From JAVJQS01 sp040218815 (GTDB lineage Bacteria > Bacteroidota > Bacteroidia > Flavobacteriales_E > Vicingaceae), in contig JAVJQS010000004.1 in the NCBI GenBank assembly GCA_040218815.1, forward strand, positions 785,662-849,661: DNA of 64,000 nt. Reading direction: 5' to 3'. The notes under the pieces are model-generated. The model had not been told where the DNA came from, did no database searches, and was given only the letters and a program-made list of their open reading frames with translations. Each line of letters begins with the position of its first letter. Position 1 is the stretch's first letter. A program made the position numbers and the translations under genes. Shown piece by piece: positions 1 to 9,300 of the stretch.

Positions 1-1300
1 CTAAGCCAGTAAGTTTTTGTAAACGCAATTCTAATATCGCTTTTGCTTGAATTTCAGATAGCTCAAATCGCTCAATTAGACCTTTTTTCGCATCGTCAGG
101 TGTTCTGCTTCCTCGAATTAGCTCTATTACTTCATCCAAGTTATCAATGGCAATAATTAAACCCTCAAGCACATGTGCTTTATCTTTCGCTTTCTTAAGC
201 TCAAACTCAGTTCTTCTGATCACTACCTCATGTCTAAAATCGACAAAATGTTTAATCATCTCTTTTAGATTCAACATTTTAGGCCGTCCATTCACTAAGG
301 CGATATTATTAACAGAAAAGCTTGTTTGAAGAGCTGTGTACTTAAACAAGTTATTTAGAACAACATTAGTGATGGCATCACGCTTCAAATCATAAACAAT
401 CCGCATCCCATTTCTGTCGGACTCATCATTGATGTCAGAAATTCCCTCAATCTTTTTATCGTTCACCATATCAGCCGTTTTTTTAATCATATCGGCTTTA
501 TTGACTAAATAAGGTATTTCGGTAACAATAATTCTTTCTTTACCACTTGAGCTTACCTCAATTTCAGCTTTTGCTCTCAGTACAATTCGACCTTTGCCTG
601 TCGCAAATGCATCTTTTACACCTTCATAACCATAAATAATACCCCCAGTTGGAAAATCAGGTGCTTTAATGTGTTGCATCAGGCCTTCAGTATCAATATC
701 GTTATCATCGATATAGGCAATAATGCCATCTATTACCTCCGTTAAGTTATGAGGTGCCATATTGGTAGCCATACCAACTGCAATTCCTGAAGCTCCGTTA
801 ACTATTAGTTGTGGAATTCGTGTCGGTAAAACAGTTGGTTCAGTTAAAGAATCATCAAAATTCAGTCGAAAATCAACCGTCTCCTTGTCAATGTCACCCA
901 ACATTTCTTCTGAAATCTTTCTTAACCTCGCCTCAGTATATCGCATTGCAGCTGGGCTATCACCGTCAACAGATCCGAAGTTACCTTGTCCATCTACCAA
1001 CATGTAGCGCAAAGACCAAGGTTGTGCCATTCTGACCATTGTGTCATAAACGGCAGTATCACCATGTGGATGATACTTACCTAAAACTTCTCCAACAATT
1101 CTTGCAGATTTTTTATGTGCTTTATTTGACACTACACCTAAATCTTGCATTCCGTATAGAATCCTTCTGTGTACTGGCTTTAAGCCATCTCTAACATCAG
1201 GTAATGCTCGACTTACAATCACCGACATGGAATAGTCGATGTAAGCCGATCTCATTTCTTCATCAATATTAATCTGTACAATTCTTTCGCCTTCTGCCAT
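1..1300 (-). CDS. gyrA: DNA gyrase subunit A, 5' part (runs off the window start)
   Basis: This encodes the first about 433 residues of the type II topoisomerase subunit that cuts and rejoins DNA during ATP-dependent negative supercoiling; the rest lies beyond position 1. I translated the minus strand from the ATG at 1298-1300; the protein begins MAEGERIVQINIDEEMRSAY. The catalytic tyrosine lies in the AMRYTEARL motif (Tyr codon at about 938-940). The quinolone-resistance region reads HPHGDTAVYDTMVRMAQ (about 1020-1070). It has Thr where E. coli has Ser83 and keeps the Asp at position 87. The reading frame is open to the window edge. It is divergent from clpC across a 252-bp spacer. ParC is an alternative, but the GyrA-like N terminus and the GNFGSVDGD segment favour GyrA. 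Confidence 0.95.
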   Translation of the reverse strand, partial: MAEGERIVQINIDEEMRSAYIDYSMSVIVSRALPDVRDGLKPVHRRILYGMQDLGVVSNKAHKKSARIVGEVLGKYHPHGDTAVYDTMVRMAQPWSLRYMLVDGQGNFGSVDGDSPAAMRYTEARLRKISEEMLGDIDKETVDFRLNFDDSLTEPTVLPTRIPQLIVNGASGIAVGMATNMAPHNLTEVIDGIIAYIDDNDIDTEGLMQHIKAPDFPTGGIIYGYEGVKDAFATGKGRIVLRAKAEIEVSSSGKERIIVTEIPYLVNKADMIKKTADMVNDKKIEGISDINDESDRNGMRIVYDLKRDAITNVVLNNLFKYTALQTSFSVNNIALVNGRPKMLNLKEMIKHFVDFRHEVVIRRTEFELKKAKDKAHVLEGLIIAIDNLDEVIELIRGSRTPDDAKKGLIERFELSEIQAKAILELRLQKLTGL

Positions 1301-1444
1301 ATTTACAGTTTTGTTTAATAATAAAATAACCGCTCAGTGCGGCTCAAACTAGCTTCGAAAATAGGTATAAAAGACAGCTTTTTACGTCATTTTTGTGTCT
1401 AAATACTAACAAAATTTTGTTGATAAAAGAGCTTTGGACTGACT

Positions 1445-1472
1445 TTTGCCTTGAGTTGATAAAATAATTTTG
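1445..1472 (+). promoter_or_regulatory. Candidate clpC promoter
   Basis: TAATTTTG at 1465-1472 matches the Bacteroidota -7 element TAnnTTTG, and a TTTG lies at 1445-1448. The 16-nt spacing is slightly short for this promoter class. The clpC ATG is 80 bp downstream. Nothing else in the 1301-1552 spacer stood out. Confidence 0.45.
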
Positions 1473-1552
1473 ATTTGGTCGTTTTTATGCTAAACTTTCC
1501 TTTTTGAAACAACCATTTCGACCTTTCAAACGTTTTATTAAAAACATACTAT

Positions 1553-4192
1553 ATGGAATCTAATTTTTCACAAAGAGTAAAAGATGTAATCACCTACAGC
1601 AGAGAGGAAGCTTTGCGATTGGGGCATGATTATATTGGGATTGAGCACCTCTTATTGGGCATGATTCGAGAAGGACAAGGAATTGGAATTCAAATTTTAA
1701 ATTCCTTAGGAGCAGATCTTAATGAATTGAGAAGAAAAATCGAAAGCTCAACTAAGGTTGGAAGCAGCTCTATTAACCATCTTTCAAACATTCCTTTGGT
1801 AAAACAAGCTGAACGTGTACTTAAAATCACGTATTTAGAAGCAAAGTTATTCAACCAAACATTGATTGGAACTGAACATTTATTATTATCAATTCTAAAA
1901 GATGCTAACAATATTGGAACGCAAGCTTTGGAGGATCAAGATGTAAATTATGATTCGGTAAAGGAAGAATTGGAAAGTATTTTATCAAATAATCCAAGTT
2001 CAAAAGCAGACTTACCAGGTAATCCAACTAACGACGATGAAGATGGAGATACCTATATGGGTGGTTCAGGTGGCGGTGCTGGAAGTTCTAGAGGCAGCGG
2101 ATCCTCAGGAAGCGGAAAGTCAGGAGATTCAAAATCTAAAACGCCAGTTCTCGATAATTTCGGAAGAGATTTAACGGCAATGGCCGAAGAAGATAAATTA
2201 GACCCTATCGTTGGTCGAGAAGCAGAAATTGAACGTGTTTCTCAGATCTTAAGCAGAAGAAAAAAGAACAACCCCATTTTAATTGGTGAACCAGGAGTTG
2301 GTAAATCAGCAATTGCTGAAGGTTTAGCACTGCGAATTATTCAGAAAAAAGTTTCTCGTGTGCTGTTTAACAAACGAATTGTAACCCTAGACTTAGCTTC
2401 TTTAGTTGCAGGCACAAAATATCGTGGACAGTTTGAAGAACGCATGAAAGCGGTTATGAATGAGTTGGAGAAATCTCCAAACATTATCCTTTTCATTGAC
2501 GAAATTCATACAATTATTGGAGCAGGTGGTGCATCAGGATCGCTTGACGCATCAAATATGTTCAAACCTGCCTTGGCAAGAGGAGAAATACAATGTATTG
2601 GAGCAACTACATTAGATGAGCATCGCCAGCACATCGAAAAAGATGGTGCATTAGAACGAAGGTTTCAAAAGGTATTAGTTGAACCAACTAACGTTGAAGA
2701 GACTGTTCAAATATTAAATAACATTAAGGATCGTTATGAGGTGCATCATAATGTGAATTATACAAATGAGGCAATTAAGGCATGTGTTAACTTAACTGAT
2801 CGTTACATGAGCGATCGTCACCTGCCAGATAAGGCAATTGATGCATTGGATGAGGCTGGCTCTCGTGTTCATATTACAAACATAAAGGTGCCTCAAAATA
2901 TAATTGACATTGAGGAAAAAATTGAAGAAGTAAAATCTCAAAAAAATAAGGTAGTTCGTAGTCAAAAATATGAGGAAGCAGCAAAACTTAGGGATTCTGA
3001 ACGTCAATTAAGTGAAGCCTTAGATGAAGCAAAAGTTGCTTGGGAAGAGGAGACGAAAAATCATCGAGAAACAGTCAGTGAAGAAGATGTTGCTGAAGTA
3101 GTTGCTATGATGACTGGAATACCTGTGCAACGAGTTGCTCAGAAGGAAGGAAAGAAATTGGTCAAAATGTATGACGATATCCAAGATAAAGTTATTGGCC
3201 AAGACGATGCAATCAAAAAAGTAGTTAAGGCCATTCAACGAAATAGGGCCGGATTAAAAGATCCAAACAAACCTATAGGTTCATTTATATTTTTAGGTCC
3301 AACAGGTGTAGGTAAAACACAACTCGCCAAAGTTCTGGCGCGTCATTTATTTGATAATGATGATGCACTCATTCGGATAGATATGAGTGAGTACATGGAG
3401 AAGTTTGCAGTGAGCAGATTAATTGGTGCACCTCCTGGGTATGTTGGTTACGAAGAAGGTGGTCAATTAACTGAAAAAGTGAGAAGACATCCTTATTCTG
3501 TAATCTTACTTGATGAAATTGAAAAGGCACATCCGGATGTTTTTAACTTGCTGTTGCAAATACTGGATGACGGACAAGTAACTGATAGTTTAGGTAGAAA
3601 AGTAAGCTTCAAGAACACCATTATAATTATGACCTCAAATATTGGCGCTCGTCAATTGAAAGATTTTGGCCAAGGTGTTGGGTTCTCAACAGCTGCAAAA
3701 AAACAGAACTCTCAGGATCATGCGAAAGGTGTTATTCAGTCTGCTTTGAAAAAAGCTTTTGCACCTGAGTTTTTGAATAGAATAGATGATATGATGGTTT
3801 TTAATTCTCTTGAAAAAGAGGATATAAACAAAATCATTGACATTGAGCTAGAAGGACTTTACAGTAGAACAAAGGAAATGGGCTTTACAGTAGAAATTTC
3901 TAATCCGGCAAAGAATTTTATCGCCGATAAAGGGTTCGATGCAGAATATGGGGCTAGACCTTTAGCTAGAGCTATTCAAAAATATGTTGAAGATCCATTA
4001 GCTGAGGAAATTATTCAATCGCATTTAACTGAAGGTGATATGATTAGTATCAAGTTAGATAAAACAAAGGAGAACATTACTATTGATATTGTCAAGCCAC
4101 CTAAGAAAGCGTTGAAAGAAAGTTCTTCGTCAAAAGAATTACCAGAAAGTAAAGATTCTTCGGAAGAGAAAGAAAAGAAGAAAGAAGACTAG
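1553..4192 (+). CDS. clpC: ATP-dependent Clp protease ATP-binding subunit ClpC
   Basis: A HSP100 unfoldase of the cytoplasm that feeds substrates to the ClpP protease. Two Clp_N repeats occupy about residues 1-150. They are followed by an unusual Gly/Ser-rich linker at about 168-195 and the first AAA+ domain (Walker A GEPGVGKS at about 245-252, Walker B ILFIDEIH at about 311). A UVR-like segment with the core EEAAKLRDSERQL is at about 472-488, which distinguishes ClpC from ClpB. The second AAA+ domain has Walker A GPTGVGKT at about 582-589 and Walker B VILLDEIEKA at about 650. The C-terminal tail is highly charged (Lys/Glu/Ser). The 879 residues are slightly longer than usual because of the linker and tail. 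No mcsA/mcsB or ctsR neighbours are present. A strong hairpin terminator follows. Confidence 0.96.
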   Translation: MESNFSQRVKDVITYSREEALRLGHDYIGIEHLLLGMIREGQGIGIQILNSLGADLNELRRKIESSTKVGSSSINHLSNIPLVKQAERVLKITYLEAKLFNQTLIGTEHLLLSILKDANNIGTQALEDQDVNYDSVKEELESILSNNPSSKADLPGNPTNDDEDGDTYMGGSGGGAGSSRGSGSSGSGKSGDSKSKTPVLDNFGRDLTAMAEEDKLDPIVGREAEIERVSQILSRRKKNNPILIGEPGVGKSAIAEGLALRIIQKKVSRVLFNKRIVTLDLASLVAGTKYRGQFEERMKAVMNELEKSPNIILFIDEIHTIIGAGGASGSLDASNMFKPALARGEIQCIGATTLDEHRQHIEKDGALERRFQKVLVEPTNVEETVQILNNIKDRYEVHHNVNYTNEAIKACVNLTDRYMSDRHLPDKAIDALDEAGSRVHITNIKVPQNIIDIEEKIEEVKSQKNKVVRSQKYEEAAKLRDSERQLSEALDEAKVAWEEETKNHRETVSEEDVAEVVAMMTGIPVQRVAQKEGKKLVKMYDDIQDKVIGQDDAIKKVVKAIQRNRAGLKDPNKPIGSFIFLGPTGVGKTQLAKVLARHLFDNDDALIRIDMSEYMEKFAVSRLIGAPPGYVGYEEGGQLTEKVRRHPYSVILLDEIEKAHPDVFNLLLQILDDGQVTDSLGRKVSFKNTIIIMTSNIGARQLKDFGQGVGFSTAAKKQNSQDHAKGVIQSALKKAFAPEFLNRIDDMMVFNSLEKEDINKIIDIELEGLYSRTKEMGFTVEISNPAKNFIADKGFDAEYGARPLARAIQKYVEDPLAEEIIQSHLTEGDMISIKLDKTKENITIDIVKPPKKALKESSSSKELPESKDSSEEKEKKKED

Positions 4193-4210
4193 AAGGCTAA
4201 TTTTAAAATA

Positions 4211-4250
4211 AAAAAGCGGAATTATTAATGTTGATAATTCCGCTTTTTTA
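4211..4250 (+). terminator. Rho-independent terminator after clpC
   Basis: A perfect 15-bp inverted repeat (4211-4225 pairing with 4234-4248, core GCGGAATTAT) encloses an 8-nt loop and ends in a T tract. It starts 18 bp after the clpC stop. Because the stem starts with an A tract it may also act on the minus strand, but the minus-strand CBS gene ends about 100 bp away. Confidence 0.85.
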
Positions 4251-4349
4251 TTCTCGATGATTTGAAAGAAATAATCGCTGATTTATATATTCAACTCGAA
4301 TGAATATAAGAATTATAGATGTTACACTTATTTATTGTAATAGTCTCAT

Positions 4350-4790
4350 CTAGCCATTTTCAAGAGCTCTCATCACATCCCTTTGACTAATCTGGCCAAC
4401 TAACTCGCCATTTTCTAGAACTGGAAAGCGTCTAAGTTTTTTATCTAAAAAAGCTATTGCTGCATCCAATATCAAATGATTTGGGCTTAAAGTTTCAACT
4501 GTCTTTACCATTCGGTCTTTTACCAAGCCACTCAATGATGGTTCATTTGAATAATTCCCACTTATCATTTCTTTCAAGCAATCTCCTTCAGAAATAATTC
4601 CAATTAACTTATTGTTTTCATCCACCACAGGTCCCCCTGAAATATTTCTGTACACCAAAATATTAACTACTTCATCAATTGATTGGTTTGGGTGAAACTT
4701 GATTAATTGCGTAGTCATGAAATCTTTAACCAATAACTGCTGAATTACTTTTTCTTCTACTTTCCGGACACCTTGATAACTTTTAACCAT
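4350..4790 (-). CDS. Tandem CBS-domain protein
   Basis: A 146-residue protein made almost entirely of two CBS motifs (about residues 20-80 and 90-144). Such Bateman modules usually bind adenine nucleotides and act as energy or ionic-state sensors. The first repeat contains the VKDFMTTQLIKFHPNQSIDE and SGGPVVDENNKLIGIISEGD segments. The second has VKDRMVKTVETLSPNHLI and RRFPVLENGELVGQISQRD. No catalytic domain is attached, so it may be a stand-alone regulator; its partner is unknown. It lies alone between a terminator and the hairpin-rich spacer next to the tRNA-Arg gene. Confidence 0.9.
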   Translation of the reverse strand: MVKSYQGVRKVEEKVIQQLLVKDFMTTQLIKFHPNQSIDEVVNILVYRNISGGPVVDENNKLIGIISEGDCLKEMISGNYSNEPSLSGLVKDRMVKTVETLSPNHLILDAAIAFLDKKLRRFPVLENGELVGQISQRDVMRALENG

Positions 4791-4978
4791 AATACTTTTT
4801 TTTAATATTTCAAAAAGTAGTAAATTTTACTATTTAGGACTGTACTAAGTTATGGAATATTTTAACTTGTTAATAATTCAGTTCAATAAGCAATGCGCTA
4901 GAGCTAGAATATTTTCCTCTAAACTATTGAATCTTCATTTCTGACACATGTCCCAAAACAAGCCAAAGAAGAAACCAC

Positions 4979-5039
4979 GCTGCTAAAGCAGCTAGTTTTG
5001 TTTTTTTCAGGCTTATAAAAGCTAGGCTTTTAACGCCTG
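4979..5039. other. Hairpin-rich spacer between the CBS gene and tRNA-Arg
   Basis: The 298-bp gap between the CBS gene and tRNA-Arg(ACG) contains two extra hairpins besides the tRNA terminator. GCTGC-TAAA-GCAGC is at 4979-4992, followed on the plus strand by TAGTTTTGTTTTTTT. A second hairpin pairs CAGGC (5008-5012) with GCCTG (5035-5039) around an inner AAAAGC/GCTTTT stem. No gene or ORF of note is seen. They could be back-up terminators or fossils of lost RNA genes. Confidence 0.45.
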
Positions 5040-5040
5040 T

Positions 5041-5077
5041 AAAAAACAAAACCACACATTTTTCAAATGTGTGGTTT
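5041..5077 (-). terminator. Terminator of tRNA-Arg(ACG)
   Basis: A 13-bp perfect stem (5049-5061 pairing with 5065-5077) has a 3-nt loop. On the minus strand it is followed by TGTTTTTT. It begins 12 nt after the tRNA 3' end and fits a Rho-independent terminator for that gene. Confidence 0.8.
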
Positions 5078-5088
5078 CTTGAGTGTCG

Positions 5089-5162
5089 TGACCTCGGCAA
5101 GATTCAAACTTGCAACCTCCACAGCCGTAATGTGGTGCACTATTCAGTTATGCTACGAGGCC
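5089..5162 (-). tRNA. tRNA-Arg, anticodon ACG (divergent elbow)
   Basis: The minus strand folds into a full 74-nt cloverleaf. The acceptor stem pairs GGCCTCG with CGAGGTC (one G-U pair), with discriminator A73. The D stem pairs GCAT with GTGC. The anticodon stem pairs CCACA with TGTGG around loop TTACGGC (anticodon ACG). The variable loop has 5 nt, and the T stem pairs GCAAG with CTTGC. CCA is not encoded. Two nearly invariant bases differ: G19 is A and C56 is U. Together these would still form a Watson-Crick 19-56 elbow pair, so the gene looks coevolved and not simply decayed. A TAnnTTTG box lies 11 bp upstream and a terminator follows. A pseudo-tRNA remains possible. Confidence 0.8.
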
Positions 5163-5172
5163 AATAAGACCG

Positions 5173-5180
5173 CAAAAGTA
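5173..5180 (-). promoter_or_regulatory. -7 box of the tRNA-Arg(ACG) promoter
   Basis: On the minus strand this reads TACTTTTG, an exact TAnnTTTG match, 10 nt before the tRNA 5' end. No well-spaced TTTG was found upstream. It lies in the 53-bp gap after bshA. Confidence 0.5.
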
Positions 5181-5215
5181 TTAAAATAAAGCAATTTATT
5201 TGCTTTAAACTTCGA

Positions 5216-6355
5216 CTATTTAATCTTGTTTGAGCTTAGGACCTTTTTATACAGTTGTTCATACTTTGGTAAAATATTCAATATGTCAAACTTTTTAGCT
5301 TGTCCAAATGCTTGCAGTTTAAATTGCTCCAATTTTTTTGCATCAGAAAGCAACTCAAAAGCATTCTTTGCCATATCATTAACATCACCAACATTGCTCA
5401 AAAAACCAGAGAAACCATGTTTGTTTACTTCAGGAATTCCGCCAGTATTTGAAGAAATTACAGGTACTCCTGCTGCCATGGCCTCTAAAGCTGCCAAACC
5501 AAAACTCTCCGATTCTGAAGGCAATAAAAACAAGTCGGCAATACTCAGAATACGCTCCGTATCTTTCACTTTTCCCAGTACTTTTAAGTCGTCGCTAATG
5601 CCATTATCTCTGCAAAAAGCTTCAGCCATATACCGGTCTGGCCCATCACCAATTAGGAGTAGTTTTACCGGCATTTTCTTTCGAATTTTAGCAAAAACTT
5701 TTACTACATCCTTTACCCGCTTCACTTTTCTAAAATTGGAAACATGGGCTAAAATATGCTCTCCATTTGGTGCCATTGAAGCTCTCAACTCTAAATCTAC
5801 CTCAGGGTGATCACATCCCTCTATGCAAACAAAGTTGGGAATTACTTCAATTTCTCGATTAACTTTAAAGTGCTCAAATGTGTCCTTTTTTAAACTCTCT
5901 GAAACGGTAGTTACAGCTGTAGAATGATTTATTGCAAAAGTAATTACAGGCTCAAATGAATTATCTTTTCCAACTAGTGTGATGTCTGTTCCGTGCAGGG
6001 TGGTGATAAATGGAATTTCAATTCCCTCATCTTTTAATATTTGCTGTGCCATATATGCTGCTGAAGCGTGTGGAATGGCATAATGCACATGAAGGATATC
6101 CAATTGCTCAAATTTTACAACATCAACTAACTTGCTCGCTAAAACCAACTCATAAGGAGGGTATTCGAATAAGGGATAGTCGGAAACACTTACCTCATGA
6201 TAAAATATATTTTCACTAAAACTATCTAAACGAACAGGCTGCTGATATGATATAAAATGAATTTGATGCCCCTTAGCGGCTAATGCTTTCCCTAATTCTG
6301 TTGCTACAACTCCGCTTCCGCCAAAAGTTGGATAGCATACTATTCCAATATTCAT
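5216..6355 (-). CDS. bshA: N-acetyl-alpha-D-glucosaminyl L-malate synthase (bacillithiol biosynthesis)
   Basis: A GT4-family glycosyltransferase that joins UDP-GlcNAc to L-malate in the first step of bacillithiol synthesis, in the cytosol. The N terminus IGIVCYPTFGGSGVVATELG (residues 3-22) and the HVHYAIPHASAAYMA segment are hallmarks of BshA and not of generic GT4 enzymes. The C-terminal half carries the nucleotide-sugar signature ESFGLAALEAMAAGVPVISS. The 379 residues match the family. Its ATG overlaps the stop of the upstream GH3-hydrolase gene by 4 bp, so the two are probably translationally coupled. BshB and BshC are not in the window. Confidence 0.95.
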   Translation of the reverse strand: MNIGIVCYPTFGGSGVVATELGKALAAKGHQIHFISYQQPVRLDSFSENIFYHEVSVSDYPLFEYPPYELVLASKLVDVVKFEQLDILHVHYAIPHASAAYMAQQILKDEGIEIPFITTLHGTDITLVGKDNSFEPVITFAINHSTAVTTVSESLKKDTFEHFKVNREIEVIPNFVCIEGCDHPEVDLELRASMAPNGEHILAHVSNFRKVKRVKDVVKVFAKIRKKMPVKLLLIGDGPDRYMAEAFCRDNGISDDLKVLGKVKDTERILSIADLFLLPSESESFGLAALEAMAAGVPVISSNTGGIPEVNKHGFSGFLSNVGDVNDMAKNAFELLSDAKKLEQFKLQAFGQAKKFDILNILPKYEQLYKKVLSSNKIK

Positions 6356-9300
6356 TTGCTTTGTGGTTCAATTAGTGCCGACTGCGAATTTCGGAAATTA
6401 CTTTCAGCAATAGCATCATAAATGACTTCTTGTATTCTTGTTCTAATGTTCATCGAAACTAATTTACCGTTAGTTGCATCCGGGTAAATTCGGTTAGATA
6501 GAAAAACATAAACGATTTGCTCATCAGGGTCAGCCCAAGCATAAGTGCCCGTAAATCCTGAGTGTCCAAAACTGGCATAGGAGACACAATCACAGGTAGG
6601 ACCAGGCTCTCCATGCCATGCAGGCTTATCAAAGCCTGCGCCTCTTCGGTTTTCTTCCTTGTTTTGAGGGATATCTCCTTCACAAAATTGACATTTTTGA
6701 TATTCCGTTAATACTTCTTCCTTTAAGTAGCGTTGCCCGCCATAAGTGCCACCATTTAAGTACATCTGCATTAATTTACCTAAATCGTTGGCAGTTGAGA
6801 ACAAACCGGCATGTCCTCCTATTCCACCGAGCATAGCAGCTCCAGGATCGTGAACATCGCCATGAATCAACTGCTTGCGAAAGATATTATCATCTTCGGT
6901 TGGAACAATTTCACTTAAATCAAACTTGTTTCTTGGCTTGAAGGTTGTTCTGCTCATGCCAATTGGTCCGTAAAAATTTTCTTGATTATAAGCCTCAATG
7001 GATTCTTTTGTGATTTTCTCAACCACTTCTTTCATAAAGTAATATCCTATATCACTGTATTTATATTCTTTCTTGGGATCAAGTTTTGCCCTATTTATAA
7101 TGCGACTATAGATAGTGTCTTCATAGTTTTTATTGATATATAATTTTTCAGCGACTCGATTGGAATAAGTTGTCGATGAATCACTACTATATATATCATA
7201 CCTTGGCATTCCGTGATGCAAGGTTTTAACGTAGAAAGGAATCCAAGCAGCTAGTCCAGCTTGATGTGCTAACATATCGCGTAAAACGATGTCCTCATAA
7301 TCGGTTCCTCGAACCATTTTCAAATGCTTGCCTAATTTATCATCTAAGGACAACTCATCTTCACTATCTAATTGCATTATTGCCAATAAGGTAGAAGCTA
7401 TTTTTGTAATTGAAGCAATGTCATATAAATCCGTTGGTTTAATCGTATCATTAGTAGTGTAAGTGGGTCTACCAAATGATTTATTATAAATTACTTGTCC
7501 ATCCTTTGCTATAAAAACTTGAGCTCCTGGAAAAGCGTTTGCAGCAATTCCCTCTAACACAATAGAATCAACTGAATTAAAATTAGAAGAGGCTAATCCA
7601 ACCGCTTCTGGCATAGTATAATTAAATCGAATAGGTGTTTTAGACTCTATACCCATACCCATTTCAATGTTTCGATTAATATTTACTGGAAGCTTCCCTG
7701 TAGCTTTAATGCCTCCAAAAATCAATTGAGCACTTAATTCTTGTGCATCAATGCTATTTTGATAAGCCATAATCAATGCATCAACATAATCTGCCGCTAA
7801 AAACTCTTTTAAACTATAGGCATTGGCAAAAACAGCAAGTGTTATTTTCTTCTTCAAACGAAGAATATTTATAAAGTTTTTAAACTCTGTATTCAGCTCA
7901 GCTGAAACCCAAGGGTTTTTATTGGACTTATGAATACTCACAATAATTTCATCGTAAGTCAACAGTGTATCCATCAGCGTCTTTTGTTTTGCAACAGGAA
8001 GCTCAGCGTAATGAAGAGTATCTACCCTTGCATAATTGTTCAAACTTTTTTGAAAAGGTCTATAACTAACCCCCTCTTCAGCCAAAACTACATTGACAAT
8101 ACGTTTATCATTTAACTCTTTAATAGGAAGGATATTCTTCTTATTGCGGAGCAAGGTTAAGCTATGCTCCATTAATTTTCGATTCAAGTTTTTATATTTT
8201 GCCTGATTCAAGTCCATAACCAAGCCCTCAATTTTTACAGGATTCATCTTGTCTAAACCCAACCATTCTTTAGCTCTCAACACTTTAAGTGAAGAACGAT
8301 TTATAGCAGCAGTATCTAGTCGACCATCAGCTAAAGCAGCTTTGATTAGTTCAAAAGCCTTAGGAATATCTTGAGAGAGTAGTAACACATCATTACCGGC
8401 TATTAGGGCTTGTAAATCAATGTCTTGAGATTCTTGATATTTTGCAACTCCACCCATATTTAAGCCATCAGTAAATACCAAGCCTTTATATTCTAATTCT
8501 TGCAATAACATAGTGTCTACCACCTCAGATGTCAAAGATGAGGCCCTTTTATCTACTCCTGTTATTTGAGGCAAGTACAAATGAGCTGTCATAATACTGC
8601 TAATTCCTGAATCAATGAGTTTCCTAAAGGGATATAACTCTAATGAATCAATACGCTCTCGATTAAAATTTACTACAGGTAGACTCTTATGAGAGTCAGT
8701 ATCTGTATCTCCATGACCCGGAAAATGTTTTGCACAGGCCAATAAGTTGCCATCTTGCATGCCTTTCATATAGGCAATTCCCTTTCGAGCAACATTTCGC
8801 TTATCTTCCCCAAAGGAGCGGGCAAAAATTACAGGGTTTTCTGGATTGTTGTTTACATCTACTACTGGGGCAAAATTTACATGTACGCCAATCCGTCTAA
8901 ACTGTTCTGCAACATCTAAGCCCATTTGATACAACAATTCATCATCTTGTATTGCCCCTAAGGTCATTTGCCATGGGTATTTAATAGTGCTATCTAGTCG
9001 CATTGATAAACCCCACTCCCCGTCTATGGCAATCATTAACGGCGTTTTAGCTAGTGATTGGTAGCGGTTAGTCAATTTTGCTTGTTGAACTGGACCTCCT
9101 TTAAAGAAAGTAAGACCTCCCAAATGATATTCTTGAATCAAGCTTTCAACTTCCTTCTCATAATCCTTCCCTTTAGTAGAATTGGCGGCAACATTAAATA
9201 ATTGACCAATCTTCTCATCCAAGGTCATTTGGGCATGAATAGAATCCGCCCACACTGATTTTTGCTCTAAAAATGGCGGTTGTTCACGTTCTTCATTCAC

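Noticed and set aside
762..1035. Plus-strand open frames inside gyrA
   Set aside because: They are antisense to the clearly conserved gyrase A frame.
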